Under the pieces are notes generated by a model that searched no databases, had not been told where the DNA came from, and saw nothing but the letters and a program-made list of their open reading frames with translations. This document shows positions 43,769 through 54,794 of a stretch of DNA of 64,000 nucleotides, one piece after another; position 1 is the first letter of the stretch; every line of letters starts with the position of its first letter. A program made the translations under genes and the position numbers. The stretch lies in assembly GCA_973895155.1 (NCBI GenBank), contig OZ316891.1:31806001-31870000 (forward strand), given 5' to 3'. The stretch comes from Marsupella aquatica (lineage: Eukaryota; Marchantiophyta).

Positions 43769-46132
43769 CAATTCGATGTTCTCCTAACTTTGGGTCTACT
43801 CCCTTCAGGTCTTGGTGACTTCATGCGAACACATCCTGAAATTCCACCAGTAATTCACTGATTTCTTTCTCAAGCTCAGGTGCTAGGTCCCGTCCCAAGT
43901 TTAGTTCCCTTCCTTCTCCTAAGTCGAGCTTCCGATATTGCCGTGCTTGGATCATATTAATCTACTTCTTCAAGTTTGGGTCTAATTTGGCCTCCAGCCT
44001 CTCCAATCTCATACCTCCATAAACTGGAATCTCGGCCGTACTAGCCGAGTCAGTTTCTCCCTTGTTATCCGTAGATTGTCCCCTTGCCGGACTATTTGGT
44101 TTTGAATTGGTGGTCGGCTTCCCTTCCGGCCTCGGCTCTGGCTTGTTTCTGTGTATCTCATCCATTCCTGTCTCCTGAGGGTCAGGTCACTGTGCTATTC
44201 CGGCTTCTAATAGGGCCTCAATTTGTTCTGCCCTTGTAATCGGCTTGTATGCAGATTCCTTGGTATTTAATTTATTGCCGATGATAGACGGCGTTGTGGA
44301 TCCTGCCGGCTCTACCACAACGCCTGAGGAAAATCCACTGTCTCTGCTGTAGCTCCCCACTTAGCCGTTTGATCCAACTGGTCCACTTCTTGTACTTCCT
44401 CCGGAATTGAAGCTAAAAAGGTGGACTCTATGGCAAAGCAGTCCTCGGTTTCGGCTTCACATTCCTCCAAGTCACTCTCCATAGGTTCTTGCCATAGTCC
44501 GCTGGGGGACACTTCTGGTCCAAAGACGCTTTCTTCGGTCAGGTCAGTGAGGCATTCTAGCCAGCATACCTCATCGGCTCACTCCAGTCCACTCTCGTAC
44601 CTGTCTACCTACCTGATGCTTCTCCTACGATCATCCTTGGTGTCCCATGATACCGTGATCACGGGGTTTCCAAAAGTGAACTCCTTCTTCCCCCAATCCT
44701 CTATTACCTTGGCTGGGTATAGCCATGGCCTGCCAATCAATAGTCAAAATGACGTAGGGTTTACCGGCTTCATTACTACATAGTTAATGCTGAAGAAGAT
44801 CCCTCCTATCTCTGTCTTGATGCCGGTTAACACTCCCGTGGGAATGACCTGATACCCATTGGCCATGTTGAACACTCTTCCATTCATCTCCGGCTTTAGT
44901 CCCCATCCTTTTGTTGTTGAATCGATCATAATACATACCCCTGATCCTCCATCAATGGGTACCCGTAGTAATATTTCTCCTTGAATCATTAATGGTAATG
45001 CGGGGGCTCCTTGATCCTCTTCTATCATCAGTACGTCGGATCTGGTTGCTACCTTGGGTAATCTTGGCTTGCCGAGAATGGCCTTCCTTAATTGCTTCTG
45101 GAAGTACGGGCTGTTTTTCAATAGTTGACCTACTGTTGCTGAAACTCTAGATTCTAGTACATCTTTAGCCAGGTCATAGGGGACTATTGGCTTCTCTATC
45201 GGTGTCTCTATATTGGCTTCAGCATGTTTTTTCACGCTAGTTTCCACAGCCCTTGGATCTTCCGAAGCAAACAACGCTTTTGCTTGTTTCACATCCTTAG
45301 CTATGGCTTCGGTATTCTCCAGGGTTTCTAATTCTCGCAGTTGTTCCTTAACACTAGCCGTAATAGAAGGGTAGAACAACTTAGGGTGGTCTCGATTGAA
45401 GTGGCTGTCCTGTGAAGGATTGGGCTCACTGGTGGGCTCATGGCTTACCTGTGTTGCCGGAGCTCTTCCTTCCCCTTTCGTGGATGTTGACAAAGAGTCG
45501 ATCTTTTCTTCTTTAACCTTCCCTTTATTTTTGGCCAGCCCATCCCACCTTTCCTTCCTTCTGGTGGATTGAGTAGAGACCCGGTAGCAATCATGATCCA
45601 AATCCTCTTCTGAAAATGTTGATAGGGCCTCGGCCTCATCATCAAATGGTCCAAACTCAGCCTCAGCATCTGTTTGCCATCCAAGTTTGATGTGGTTGAT
45701 TTGAACTCCTCCTGGGGTAGTACCTGGCGGCAAGACCTTGACCGGCAAGAGCTTATGATTTGCGGCCAGTCCTGCCAACTAAGTAGGACATTGTCCTAGC
45801 ATGTGACCCTCCTGTCGGCATCCCATACATAGCTGAGCTGGCTGTCCATCACCTTGTTTTCGTGCATTCGGGCATTCTCTAGCAAAATGGCCAGGTTGAC
45901 CACAATTATAGCATGCCGAAAATCTTTGCACATTCGGCCTAGGAGGTACTGACGGATTCTGAATAATCCGAGGATACATTTCCCCCGGATTGTTCCTTAA
46001 TCCTGACCAGAGAGATGCAGGTCGGTTGGATAGGTCTCGTGCTCCAGTCTCACTGATGCCAAAAACACTATCAGAGGCATCCCCTAGAAAGTACTCTACT
46101 TCTCCATAACATGGTCTGACCTCAGCTATATG
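43769..46132 (-). pseudogene. Gypsy B zinc knuckles, protease and linker
   Basis: This continues the gag frame after a TGA at 46133-46135. Two CCHC-type knuckles (CYNCGQPGHFAREC and CMGCRQEGHMLGQC) lie at 45779-45979. A TAG at 45779-45781 follows. Then comes a retropepsin-like protease around 44940 with VPIDGGSGVCIM, where DGGSG stands for the catalytic Asp motif. At 44744-44746 a TGA replaces the Arg seen in the 54.8-kb copy (TSFRLLIGRPW). More stops break the linker (44312-44512, 43962-44165). Protease would cut the polyprotein. An inverted, better-preserved copy of this section is at 54795-55893. Confidence 0.8.
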
Positions 46133-46135
46133 TCA

Positions 46136-47257
46136 AACATGACTAGTATTAAGTTTAGGACATGCATCTTTATGGTGTCCGGTTTTATAACATAAGGCAC
46201 ACCATACAGAGCTATCCTCAAGTACTATTTTCTTCTTTGGCTTTACCTCTGCTATTATAGCCTTAAGCTGCTCGGTAAGAGCTACGATGTTATCTGGTGT
46301 TTTAGCTTCTAGCTTGACTTTCAACTTCCCCCTCCTTCTACCCTTCTTTTTCCGAGATTTTTCTTCTTCAGAACTAGAAGATGACTCACTCTTGCTACTT
46401 CCACTATCCGAGCTTGAGTTATCACTCCTTGACTTCTTAGAATGTTTCTTTTTCTTATCTTTTTTCTTATGGGGTGATCCCTCCTCCAACGAGGAACTCT
46501 CAGATTTGAGTTGTTTCTTCCGGCTTGTGATATCCGCATTAATGTACAATTGAATATCTCTTATTGCCTCGGCTAAAGTCTCTGGGTTCTCCTTCCTAAT
46601 TGCAAAACTCATCTTCTGTGGCAAAGCATTCACCAACCATTGCAGTTGCATACCTTCAGATGCATTGGTCTTTGTACATCTTACCAACTTTTGGAAGCGT
46701 TGCAAGAACTTCCTGAAGGATTTGTTTTCCTTGAATCGAAGTCGTCCCAACTTCAGTACTACTAGCTCTGAGGTTCCAATGGGTCGAAACTCCTTAACAA
46801 ATAGTGATTTGAAGGTATGCCAGATGGCTTGATCTTCCACATCCAATGCTCTGTACCAAGGCCTAGCCTCACCCTTGAACAGGTTGGGAAGAATCTGCAT
46901 CTTGATGGCTGATTCTCCATTTGCTGCAGCGGTTCCCTTGAAGTCATCCAACCATTCATCCGGATCCTCATCTCCTCTCCCATGAAATGCCTTGTAATGA
47001 ATGCGCGACCATTGGCTCAATCTGGTCCCTGGCCTCTCGTCTGGCCGTGCCTCTGGTTCCCCCATGTCGGTTGGGGACTCGCTTCTCCTTACCAACTCTT
47101 CTTCTGGTATGTCTTCTTTGACGCCACTTTCAATTTCGGAGGTACCAACTCTTTCTGCCCCTCTCAATCGTTGTGTATCATGCCACCCGGCGAGCTGCTG
47201 CAGACGAGCTCTCTCCCGTTGAATCGCTCTTTCCTCCCTTGGTGTAGGTTCAGTCAT
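46136..47257 (-). pseudogene. Gypsy B gag
   Basis: It starts at a true ATG (47257), about 50 bp from the primer-binding site, and runs 374 codons to a TGA. A retrotransposon gag domain is recognisable (HYKAFHGRGDEDPDEWLDDF, GEARPWYRAL, FKSLFVKEFRPI, RLRFKENKSFRKFLQRFQ). A Lys/Ser-rich stretch follows, with a CALCYKTGHHKDAC zinc knuckle at the end. The frame continues past the TGA into further zinc knuckles and protease, so the TGA is probably a mutation and gag-pol one polyprotein. Confidence 0.88.
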
Positions 47258-47303
47258 TACCTACGCTTCTTTCCTAACTTCATATCTCACGGCTTAAGAA
47301 ATG

Positions 47304-47322
47304 CCCCCTCCATCTAGCGCCA
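47304..47322 (-). other. Primer-binding site of Gypsy B
   Basis: The minus strand reads TGGCGCTAGATGGAGGGGG, five bases from a TGTGGTGCG...CGCACCACA LTR end at 47327. This is the standard position for a tRNA primer site. Gag starts 46 bp downstream. Confidence 0.7.
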
Positions 47323-47326
47323 AAAA

Positions 47327-48340
47327 TGTGGTGCGTCCCATGGCTCCCTAAACCCAAGAAACCCCCCTGCACAAGCCAATTCCCGTAGGTTTCGCTCTTG
47401 GCGAGGCCGGTTCCGCGGCTTAGCGGCATGGGACGCTGCTGAATTCCTTTACTACTATTACTATTAGCATTTTACTCACATATACTGGATAGATCCTTCA
47501 TTGGGTCATGAGATACGTAGCCGGCCTCTTCTAGGCCTTCCCTTGTCCTCCTCTCTTGGTTTTCCTTTAGGTATGTTTGGATTCCGCCGTCGGAATGATC
47601 CCCAACTGGCTTGGGTAAGCCGCTAAGACCTCTCTCAGCTCGACACATCCAACTCTTACTACCTTGCTTACTCCCCTCTTGGTTGATGTGGGCAATCTTC
47701 AAACAAGTTAATGCGACACACAAATAACAAAATGACTCCTTTTGACTGAGTTATACCATGCACTTGCCATACAAACAGTACTTCTCATACACAAGATTTG
47801 CGAACTAAGCCGTGAGGCCAACTCTATTCATCTCTTAGGCACGAGGAAACATGAATATACACAAGGGTCACAGTCTAACTAACCGAGAGCTTCTTTAACT
47901 ACTTGATCCCAGCCCTGCTGGTGCACTAAAAACTTGCTAAGGAAGAAGGCCTTGAACACCCTGCTGCCCAGGTACTTATCCTGGAAGTGGATCCGCCTGC
48001 TTCCTTGCAGCGTAAGCCTAATCTACCTAACTGTAATCTACCTGTACAACGAGGCAGGAGCACAAGTGTTGCTCTTACCAGTGGATCCGTAATCCCACTA
48101 AGCTAAGTGTCAGGGCGGCCTCTTGGTCCTGATCCTAATTCTAAACTTGGAGATCTGAGCCCGCCCTACCCACTCACGCCTCTTCCCTCCACATCCGCCC
48201 TCCTTAAAAGGAGCGGCCCTCCACCACCGTCATGGCAGTGGTGTCTAGTCCTCAATGGACGCCCCCAACGCTTCTTCCGCAGCCACTGCCGTAGGTCCAT
48301 TTTCTGACAGATTACCTGCTCTGGACCGAGTCAACTCTCC
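47327..48340 (-). mobile_element. 5' LTR of Gypsy B
   Basis: The inner end is fixed by the primer-binding site. The outer part (47967-48343) is repeated directly at 52024-52397. The outer end lies near 48333-48343 and is not certain. A TTTTAAGG TATA-like element lies on the minus strand near 48203-48213. No ORF of note is inside. Confidence 0.55.
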
Positions 48341-48343
48341 TTC
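47967..48343. repeat. ~375-bp direct repeat, copy 1
   Basis: From AGGTACTTATCCTGG to GTCAACTCT this matches 52024-52397 in the same orientation with few differences (for example AGCGTAAGCC/AGCATAAGCC). Interpreted as LTR U3 sequence. Confidence 0.9.
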
Positions 48344-48346
48344 GGC

Positions 48347-49361
48347 CTAACTGGGTCCACCCTTGGCTTTGGCTTCACCATCGGCAACGGCTTCTGATAC
48401 GGCTACGGCCTCCCCGACATGCTCTAGTGATGGATCTGGTACCTCGGCTTCATCACTGAGTATCCTGGCCTCGGATTCACCATCCTTGCCTTTTAGGGCA
48501 GTTGGATCCTCTGCCGTGACCTTGCCTGACGTTGGTGCCGGTGTTACCTCCTTGGTCACAACAGCTTGAGGAGCCATATTACTCCCTGACCTAGAAGGTT
48601 TCCGCTTCTTCTTCTTCCCTGGTTTGGTAGCTGGCCCCTTCCCCTTGCCACTTACTTCCGGCATTGGTGTGAGTGGCGCAGCTTGTCCTTCGACCAGTAC
48701 TACTCCTGGTAACTTGGTTGCCCCTATTGGAGTTGGGCCTGATGAAGCCAAGCACTTAAATACTGCGGCCTGTTTCTTCAACCGCTCGGTTTGGTTGTCG
48801 GCTCGACACTGTAAGTTCTCCATCTTCCGCGTGCTTTCCTCCAACTCCTTTGACTTGCACTTCGTCCAGGTCCTTGCGCGCCTCTTCCAGCTCCTTCTGG
48901 GCTTCCTCCAACTCCTTCTTTAAGGTAGCCCTCTCCTCCTGGGTTGCTCTTAGCTCCTTGTCAAGCTTCGTTACGACCTTAGACTCCATTTTATTCATCT
49001 TGGCATAAGTCTGGTCGAGCTGATCGTCTTTCTCACAGAGGTCGGCCTTGAAGCTGGCCGTCAGGGATGCAAGCTCTTGTTGCAGCATAATAATCGCCTG
49101 ATAGGATTTCCCTAACTTGGCCTCCTTCGGCTCAAGGGCTCCGCGGATATCCTCGAGCTCCCCCTTCAACGCCCTCTCCCTTCTATGGGTCTCCACCATG
49201 GCCCGGTTGTTGGTCGCTATGTGGGCCTCCTCTGCGTCCCTCAGCTCTTGCTTCCACTTCTCCCTCTCCTTGATCGCATCTGCCAACTCTCCTTGGGTCC
49301 GAATCAGATTATCCTCCCTAGAGGAAGCAGCTAAAACTGTGAAAGAACTTTTCAATTGCAC
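48347..49361 (-). pseudogene. Coiled-coil ORF of an unassigned retroelement
   Basis: Two overlapping minus-strand frames (48756-49361 and 48347-48844) must be joined by a frameshift. The first is a long heptad-type coiled coil (LEDIRGALEPKEAKLGKS, ELEEAQKELEEARKDLDE). The second is a Lys-rich then acidic tail. A similar coiled-coil protein is at 53293-54504. There is no enzymatic motif. The end abuts the ~375-bp LTR repeat. Possibly an extra or gag-like ORF of the same element family. A LINE fragment starts at about 49320 on the other strand. Confidence 0.45.
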
Positions 49362-50832
49362 AATGATGTGCTATTTCACCGATCGCCCGCCTCTGCTCCC
49401 GACATTTAAATTTTGGGTGAACAAGACCTTTGTTGTGGATTTGAAATGGCCAATCTCTCAAGTTAAGTTTGTGGGGAAAAACTTCTACATGATCATCTTC
49501 AAGGACCCTGCTCACCGCGACTTGACTCTTGTTGAAGCTCCTTGGTTCCTGGATCAAAAGTTCATTTTCACCTTTCCGTGGGATCCTTCTTTTGATATCA
49601 AAAGTGAATCGTACACCCTTCTTCCGGTTTGGATTGAAATTCCTTTCCGGGCTTTAGTTCTAGAGCCGTGCCGCAGGAAGCTGGCTGCATCTTTGGGTGA
49701 CATTTTACATTATATCCAAGGTGAGGAGTTAAGCTCGTACCCCCATGATAGTGCCTGCATCCTGTGGGATACACAACAAGAATTACCACTGAGTGTCGAG
49801 GTACTAATCAAGAATGGGCTTTCTATATGGCAACCGGTGATCTTTAAGAACATTCCCTTTCACTGCTTTCGGTGCAGCAAGAAGGGTCATTTGGCGAGAG
49901 ATTGCAGAGCCCACGATGAGGAAGAACCGGCACCTGCTCCGAGCCACCGCACTGCGGACTCTCCCCCTGCCGCGGGTTTAGATTGCCCTTTGAAGGCGCC
50001 CAATCCAGAAAGAGCTACTCAAATGCCGGACCCGTTGTTAGTCCCACCTGCTCCCGATGCTGCAATTAACCCCATTGAGGAACCTGTTGCTAATGTCGAG
50101 GCACCCCCCGTAGAGGCTACATCTTCTGAGATTATACTTTTTGGTAGCATTGGAGGCGTGGATGCTGATCCCTGCTCTGTGGTGACAATTCAGGAGATTG
50201 AAGAGGCAGCTATTGATACAGTTCCTTGCGACCCCTCTTCGCTTCTACTAGCGTGCGATACTGAATTCCCAAGAGTCATCCATGAGCTTCAAAATTCAGT
50301 GCTGCCCTCTGGGACTCATTTGTGTCCTCTACCTTTGACTCCCATCCCTGATTTGACCACGAATTCAGGTGCTCATGTTGCGGAGATGTTGGTACCATCT
50401 TCCCATGGTGGATCTGAGGATTTAAATGTCATGGAAGAAGAATTGTCGTCCTCTGATATACCTTCTGATATGGAATTATCAAAATACAAAGACATTGTCT
50501 CGCGCTCTGCCATTAAGAAGGACCGAGCAAGGAAATTGGCTCGGCGTTCCCCACCTGAAGATAAAAAGAAAGATAAGGGAAAGAAAAAAGCCCAAAAACA
50601 ACGCTCCTTACATTTCACTTCGGATTCTAAATCGCAGGATACAGCTGGTTGGGTCACACCTGAGAGAAGACTCTCTCAGGAATCGAAGAAGCTATCCATG
50701 GCTGATGCTGAAGGAATTGGTGCTGCCTCGGCGACTTTTGAGTCTCTATCTGCGGACTCAATTCAGAGTCCTCCTCTCGTCCCGACCTTGCTGATGCTGG
50801 GACCTGCGGAGTCCCCGCTCACTCCTTTATGA
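49320..50832 (+). pseudogene. LINE ORF1 (DUF4283-type gag with zinc knuckle)
   Basis: The frame becomes LINE-like at about 49320 (the open frame upstream is antisense to the coiled-coil ORF). It encodes a DUF4283-type RNA-binding domain (PTFKFWVNKTFVVDLKW, APWFLDQKFIFTFPWDPSF, LPVWIEIPF, DILHY), a CFRCSKKGHLARDC zinc knuckle, then a long Pro/Glu/Ser-rich linker and a basic Lys-rich segment. In plant LINEs this protein binds the element RNA. The N-terminus is cut, with no ATG-led start. It is followed by ORF2 endonuclease in a different frame. Confidence 0.85.
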
Positions 50833-50879
50833 GGATGCTCTGGTCGCTCTCTCTAAGGAGGGAACTGAGGTGATGGATT

Positions 50880-51907
50880 TACAAGGAGAATGGGTATTTT
50901 CCATTTTGCCTCTTGGAACGTCTGTGGTCTTTGCAATCCAGATCGGAAACATGTTGTACTCAAGTGGGCCTCCTCTCTACGCCCTCCCCTTGATGTGCTG
51001 GCCCTTTAGGAGATTAAGGTGGAGGGTTTCAGACTGGACACAGTGCTACGAACAATTCTACCCTCTTTTCAGCACTTTTCTCCGCCCCTGATGAGGGCAG
51101 GGGCGGAACGGCTATTTTAATCCATCCTTCTTTCAAGGTGACCTCATCTGGACTCCTTGATGGTGGAAGGGCGGTGTGGATCCAGATGGAACATGCGGAG
51201 GGCAATTTTGGATTGGTAAGTTTGTACGCGCTAATTCATCTGGAGAAAGATTGCTGTTGTGGAATGATTTGCTCAATGCTTTACTGCAAGCTTGTTGGAT
51301 TATCTGTGGTGATTTCAATATGACCGAGAGGGGTGAAGACTCCACCGGCGCTTCCCCTCTTATCTGTGGCCGCAAGCTGGAATTTTGGCGATTTCTTAAA
51401 ACTAAATTTGACCTCATGGATGTTATCTCCATTCTAGGCCAGGTAACTGGTGCTTCCTTTACCTGGCGCAGGGTCCAAAATGGTAGATTATTCCAGTCTA
51501 GGCTTGATCCGTTTTACTTTAGTGATGAAGGGAGATGGACTGCTGAGATTGTGGATCTCACTCATGATGGGTCATCGGCGCTCTCTGATCATGATCCTGT
51601 ACTCATTACCTTCCGTCTTATTCCCCTACCCAGTTTGGCCTCTAATAAGAAGAGAGCTACTTATTTTAAGGCAAACCCCTCTGTTCTTCGGAAGGCAGAG
51701 AACTTGAATCTTTTAGAGGCTGCCTGGCGGGGTGATGGTGTGCCCACTATGGATCCTCATTTACGTTTTGCCAAAACGCATTCCAAAGATTTTAGAAGTG
51801 CTTTATGGAGCTGCAATCTTCGCCGGTGCCCCGGGAGGAAGAGCTGGCAATCCTCAGGAACAAACTTTGCCTCCTCAAAATCTCTATCATGGACAAGCAT
51901 GCTCTGA
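50880..51907 (+). pseudogene. LINE ORF2 endonuclease domain (RT missing)
   Basis: Around 50890 the sequence encodes FASWNVCGLCNP, the start of an AP-like endonuclease, then a TAG at 51007-51009 where Gln is expected in LALQEIK. The frame at 51176-51907 encodes IICGDFNMTERGED, FTWRR, RLDPFYFSDEGRW and SDHDPVLITF, the later endonuclease motifs that nick target DNA. Frames are shifted between pieces. ORF2 stops near 52020, before any RT motif, and is followed by a ~375-bp LTR repeat. Confidence 0.88.
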
Positions 51908-52023
51908 GTGACTTGCAGGAATTTGCCTATACTGATAACAGTGTTTGCGAAATGGAACTTGAGAATGCATATCACTACCGGCGGCTGTCCCGGATCAACT
52001 GGCTTGGCCAGGGTGAGGAACCC

Positions 52024-52397
52024 TAGGTACTTATCCTGGTAGTGGATCCGCCTAATTCCTTGCAGCATAAGCCTAATCTATCCTAACTATAATTTGCCTA
52101 TGTACAGCAAGGCAGGAGCACAAGTGTTGCTCTTACCAGTGGATCCGCAATCCCACTAAGCTAAGTGTCAGGGCCGCCTCCCGGTCCTGATCCTAATTCT
52201 AAACTTGGAGATCTGAGCCCGCCCTGCCCACTCACGCCTCCTTCCTCCATGTCCGCCCTCCTTAAAAGGAGTGGCCCTCCACCACCGTCATGGTAGTGGT
52301 GGCTGATCCTCAATGGACGCCCCCAACACTTCCTCCGCAGCCACTACCGTAGGTCCGTCCTCTGACAGATTACCTGCTCCAAACCAAGTCAACTCTT
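52024..52397. repeat. ~375-bp direct repeat, copy 2
   Basis: Matches 47967-48343 in the same orientation. It follows directly on the LINE fragment on its left, so only the outer part of an LTR is present here. Confidence 0.9.
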
Positions 52398-53290
52398 GTC
52401 ACGTCGTCGGCTTTGGCCTTAACTCGGGCTTCAGCTTAGATGGGCACATCCTTCGTAAATATGAGGGTTCGGGCAGGGAGGGAAGCACATAATGCACCTA
52501 ATTCGTGTAAACTAGCGCTAAGTGCATCTACTGTTAGATACGGACACCTCCTAGGTATGGTTTGTGTTCCGCCGCCGGAACATACCTTAGTCGATAGCAG
52601 GATCGACCCCGGCTTAAGGGCTTCTAAGCCTTCATGTTGTCTGCCTTTGATCCGGATTTGATGATACAGGTCCTCAACCCGTGCTTGCAACCACTTACCC
52701 GCAAGCTGCACCCCGTGCACGACTCGGGTAGTGCGTTCAGCCCGGCGTTGTCACCTATACACGAGATTCACACATACATATACACGCACAAGCATACAAT
52801 CTCGATTTACACGAAGGAAATAGGGGGAAAGGATTTTACTACATAGGGGACATATGCGTACACTTGATTGACCCGATAGCTCTGGAGTGAACAGGTCCAA
52901 GGCCAAGGGTGTACACTACAACGGAGCCCGGCTCCGCACTCTTCCAGCGAGCTTAGTCCTACCCCCTCCCCTTGGTACTCTTCCACTCCCAGAGGTCGGG
53001 ACTCCTTGCACATACCGCGGATGTCCAATTTGAGACTCAAAAACCCCCCTGCCTCTACCGAGGGGTGCACTAAATACTAAGGGCCGAGGAACGGAGTGGC
53101 CTCGCGTTCAAAGATTTGCTGACTTAGGTCCTAACTAAGCTGACTGTCAGGCCGAAAAATGGCTGTGTCTTATTAGAAGATCCTAATCTACGCAGGCTGG
53201 ACAGCATGGCAGTGCTGCTGTAACTAGGGCAGGTGCCTGTCCCAATAGCTTGACTTAGCTATTTCTAACCCTATTCTATTCCTACTCTGC
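52398..53290. other. Noncoding; no gene seen
   Basis: Only short frames in several directions. Includes a simple CA/TA-rich patch near 52765-52800 (ACACATACATATACACGC). Probably an untranslated part of the element with the coiled-coil ORF at 53293-54793. Confidence 0.4.
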
Positions 53291-53292
53291 CG

Positions 53293-54793
53293 CTAATGTC
53301 TAGCACGCTTGCCAGAGCCGCCCAAGTGGGAGCGGTCATCCCGCTTCTTGTGAAGTCTATCGTTGTCCGCCTTGAGGAGCTGGACTTGGTCTAGCAGAGA
53401 TTCGTTCTCTTGCTTCGCCGCGTCCGTCTCCTCTGCTGCCTCCTGGCATGCCTCCTCCAGCTGCTGGGCGTCGCTCGTCAGCTTGCCCACCAACTGGTCC
53501 TGCTTCTCGGCTTCAGTTTGAAGCCGCGCTACCTTGGCCTGTAGCGTGGCTATCTCCGCAGTGTCCCGCTGGGCCCGTTCTTCGGCCTCCTCCAGGTCTT
53601 TCTGCCAGATGACAGTTTGATTCTTCAAACTGTCAAGCTGGGTCCGGAGCCGCGCAATCTCGGCCTCGTTCCCAGCCTTGGCCTGTTCGGCTAGGGCGGT
53701 AAGGGCGTGCGCCTTTGCTAACAACTCATCGGCGGCTGCAACCTTGGGTCGTAGTTGTAGAAGCTCAGCCTCTTGAGCTGCAACTTTGTCCTTTAAGTAT
53801 ACGGACTCCACCCGGTACCGCTCTATCCTCTGAAGGGCCTCTGACTGGGCCCGACCTGCCTTTACTGCGGCAACTAACTCCTGATTGAAGAAACAGGCTA
53901 CCTTCCAGGCCATGAACTCCCCGGTATCCCGGGCAATCTGTTGAGAGAAATCTCCCAAAAGCCTGTTCAGAAATGTACCCGGTACGAAGAGTTCCGGGTG
54001 GTCCAGGTTGTGCCTGTCCGGATTTGGGCATGGGCAGACGTCAACACGTGCGGGGGCCAGGGTAGTGACATCCAGCCCTGGAGACGTAGTGTTAGAAGGG
54101 GCTGGAGTGTCCTCCTCCAGCAATGTCCGAATAACCACCGGTGGGTCTTCGGGAAACTCGGGCTCGAGTAAGGCCTCCGCGGTCCCGACTTCTATACTTG
54201 GCCCGGCCTGGTTGATCGCATCTACGGCTGCAATTACCGACCCATCCGGTACCTCTTCGGCCACGGCTACAGCAACTTGTGGGGGTGAGGTGGGTGAAGC
54301 CTGCGTGGCCACTGGACTTCGGGCCTCGGGTTGGGGCCGTCTCTCCAAGGCCGGGAAAACCCACCTAGCTGGGACCAGTTTAGTTACGTTGACATGGGGA
54401 AGGGTTTGTCGATCAAACCGGGCGTACCACTCGAGAATGATCTCGATGTGGCTTGCGAAATACGCCTTTCCGCCGATGTATAGCGTCTTTCTTTGCCGCT
54501 CCATCTCTTCATGGAATTTCTTAGCGAAGTACGATGCCCACCTCCTAGGTCAATAGTTCTTGACCTGGATAACCTGGGCAGCGGAGATCTCACCCCGGGG
54601 TTCTATCATGTGGAGGGCGTACCGTTGGAACTCCAGCCGCTCAGCTATCTCGGGGATGAGACAGATCCTCATCACGAACCCGTTGTCCACTAATCCCTCA
54701 TAGGGAAAACCCGAGGATTGGTACTTGGCTCCCTTGTCCCCGGGAGCCCGTGATTCGACGCGGTAGTCACCTTCGGGTAACCCGAAGACCTGG
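53293..54793 (-). pseudogene. Coiled-coil ORF of an unassigned retroelement, second copy
   Basis: The frame is readable from about 54793 down to 53293 with one TGA at 54550-54552; an ATG at 54504 gives 403 residues. The upstream part reads SGFPYEGLVDNGFVMRI...AERLEFQRYALH. The ATG-led part starts MERQRKTLYIGGKAY, then has a Pro/Ala-rich linker and a long coiled coil (about residues 200-390; ELLQLRPKVAAADELL, EKQDQLVGKLTSDAQQLEEA). No enzymatic motif. It is similar in style to 48347-49361. It is cut at 54793 by an inverted Gypsy fragment. Confidence 0.45.
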
Positions 54794-54794
54794 C

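Noticed and set aside
49117-49319. First 67 codons of the plus-strand frame running into LINE ORF1
   Set aside because: They are the antisense of the coiled-coil ORF at 48347-49361. LINE-like sequence begins only at about 49320.
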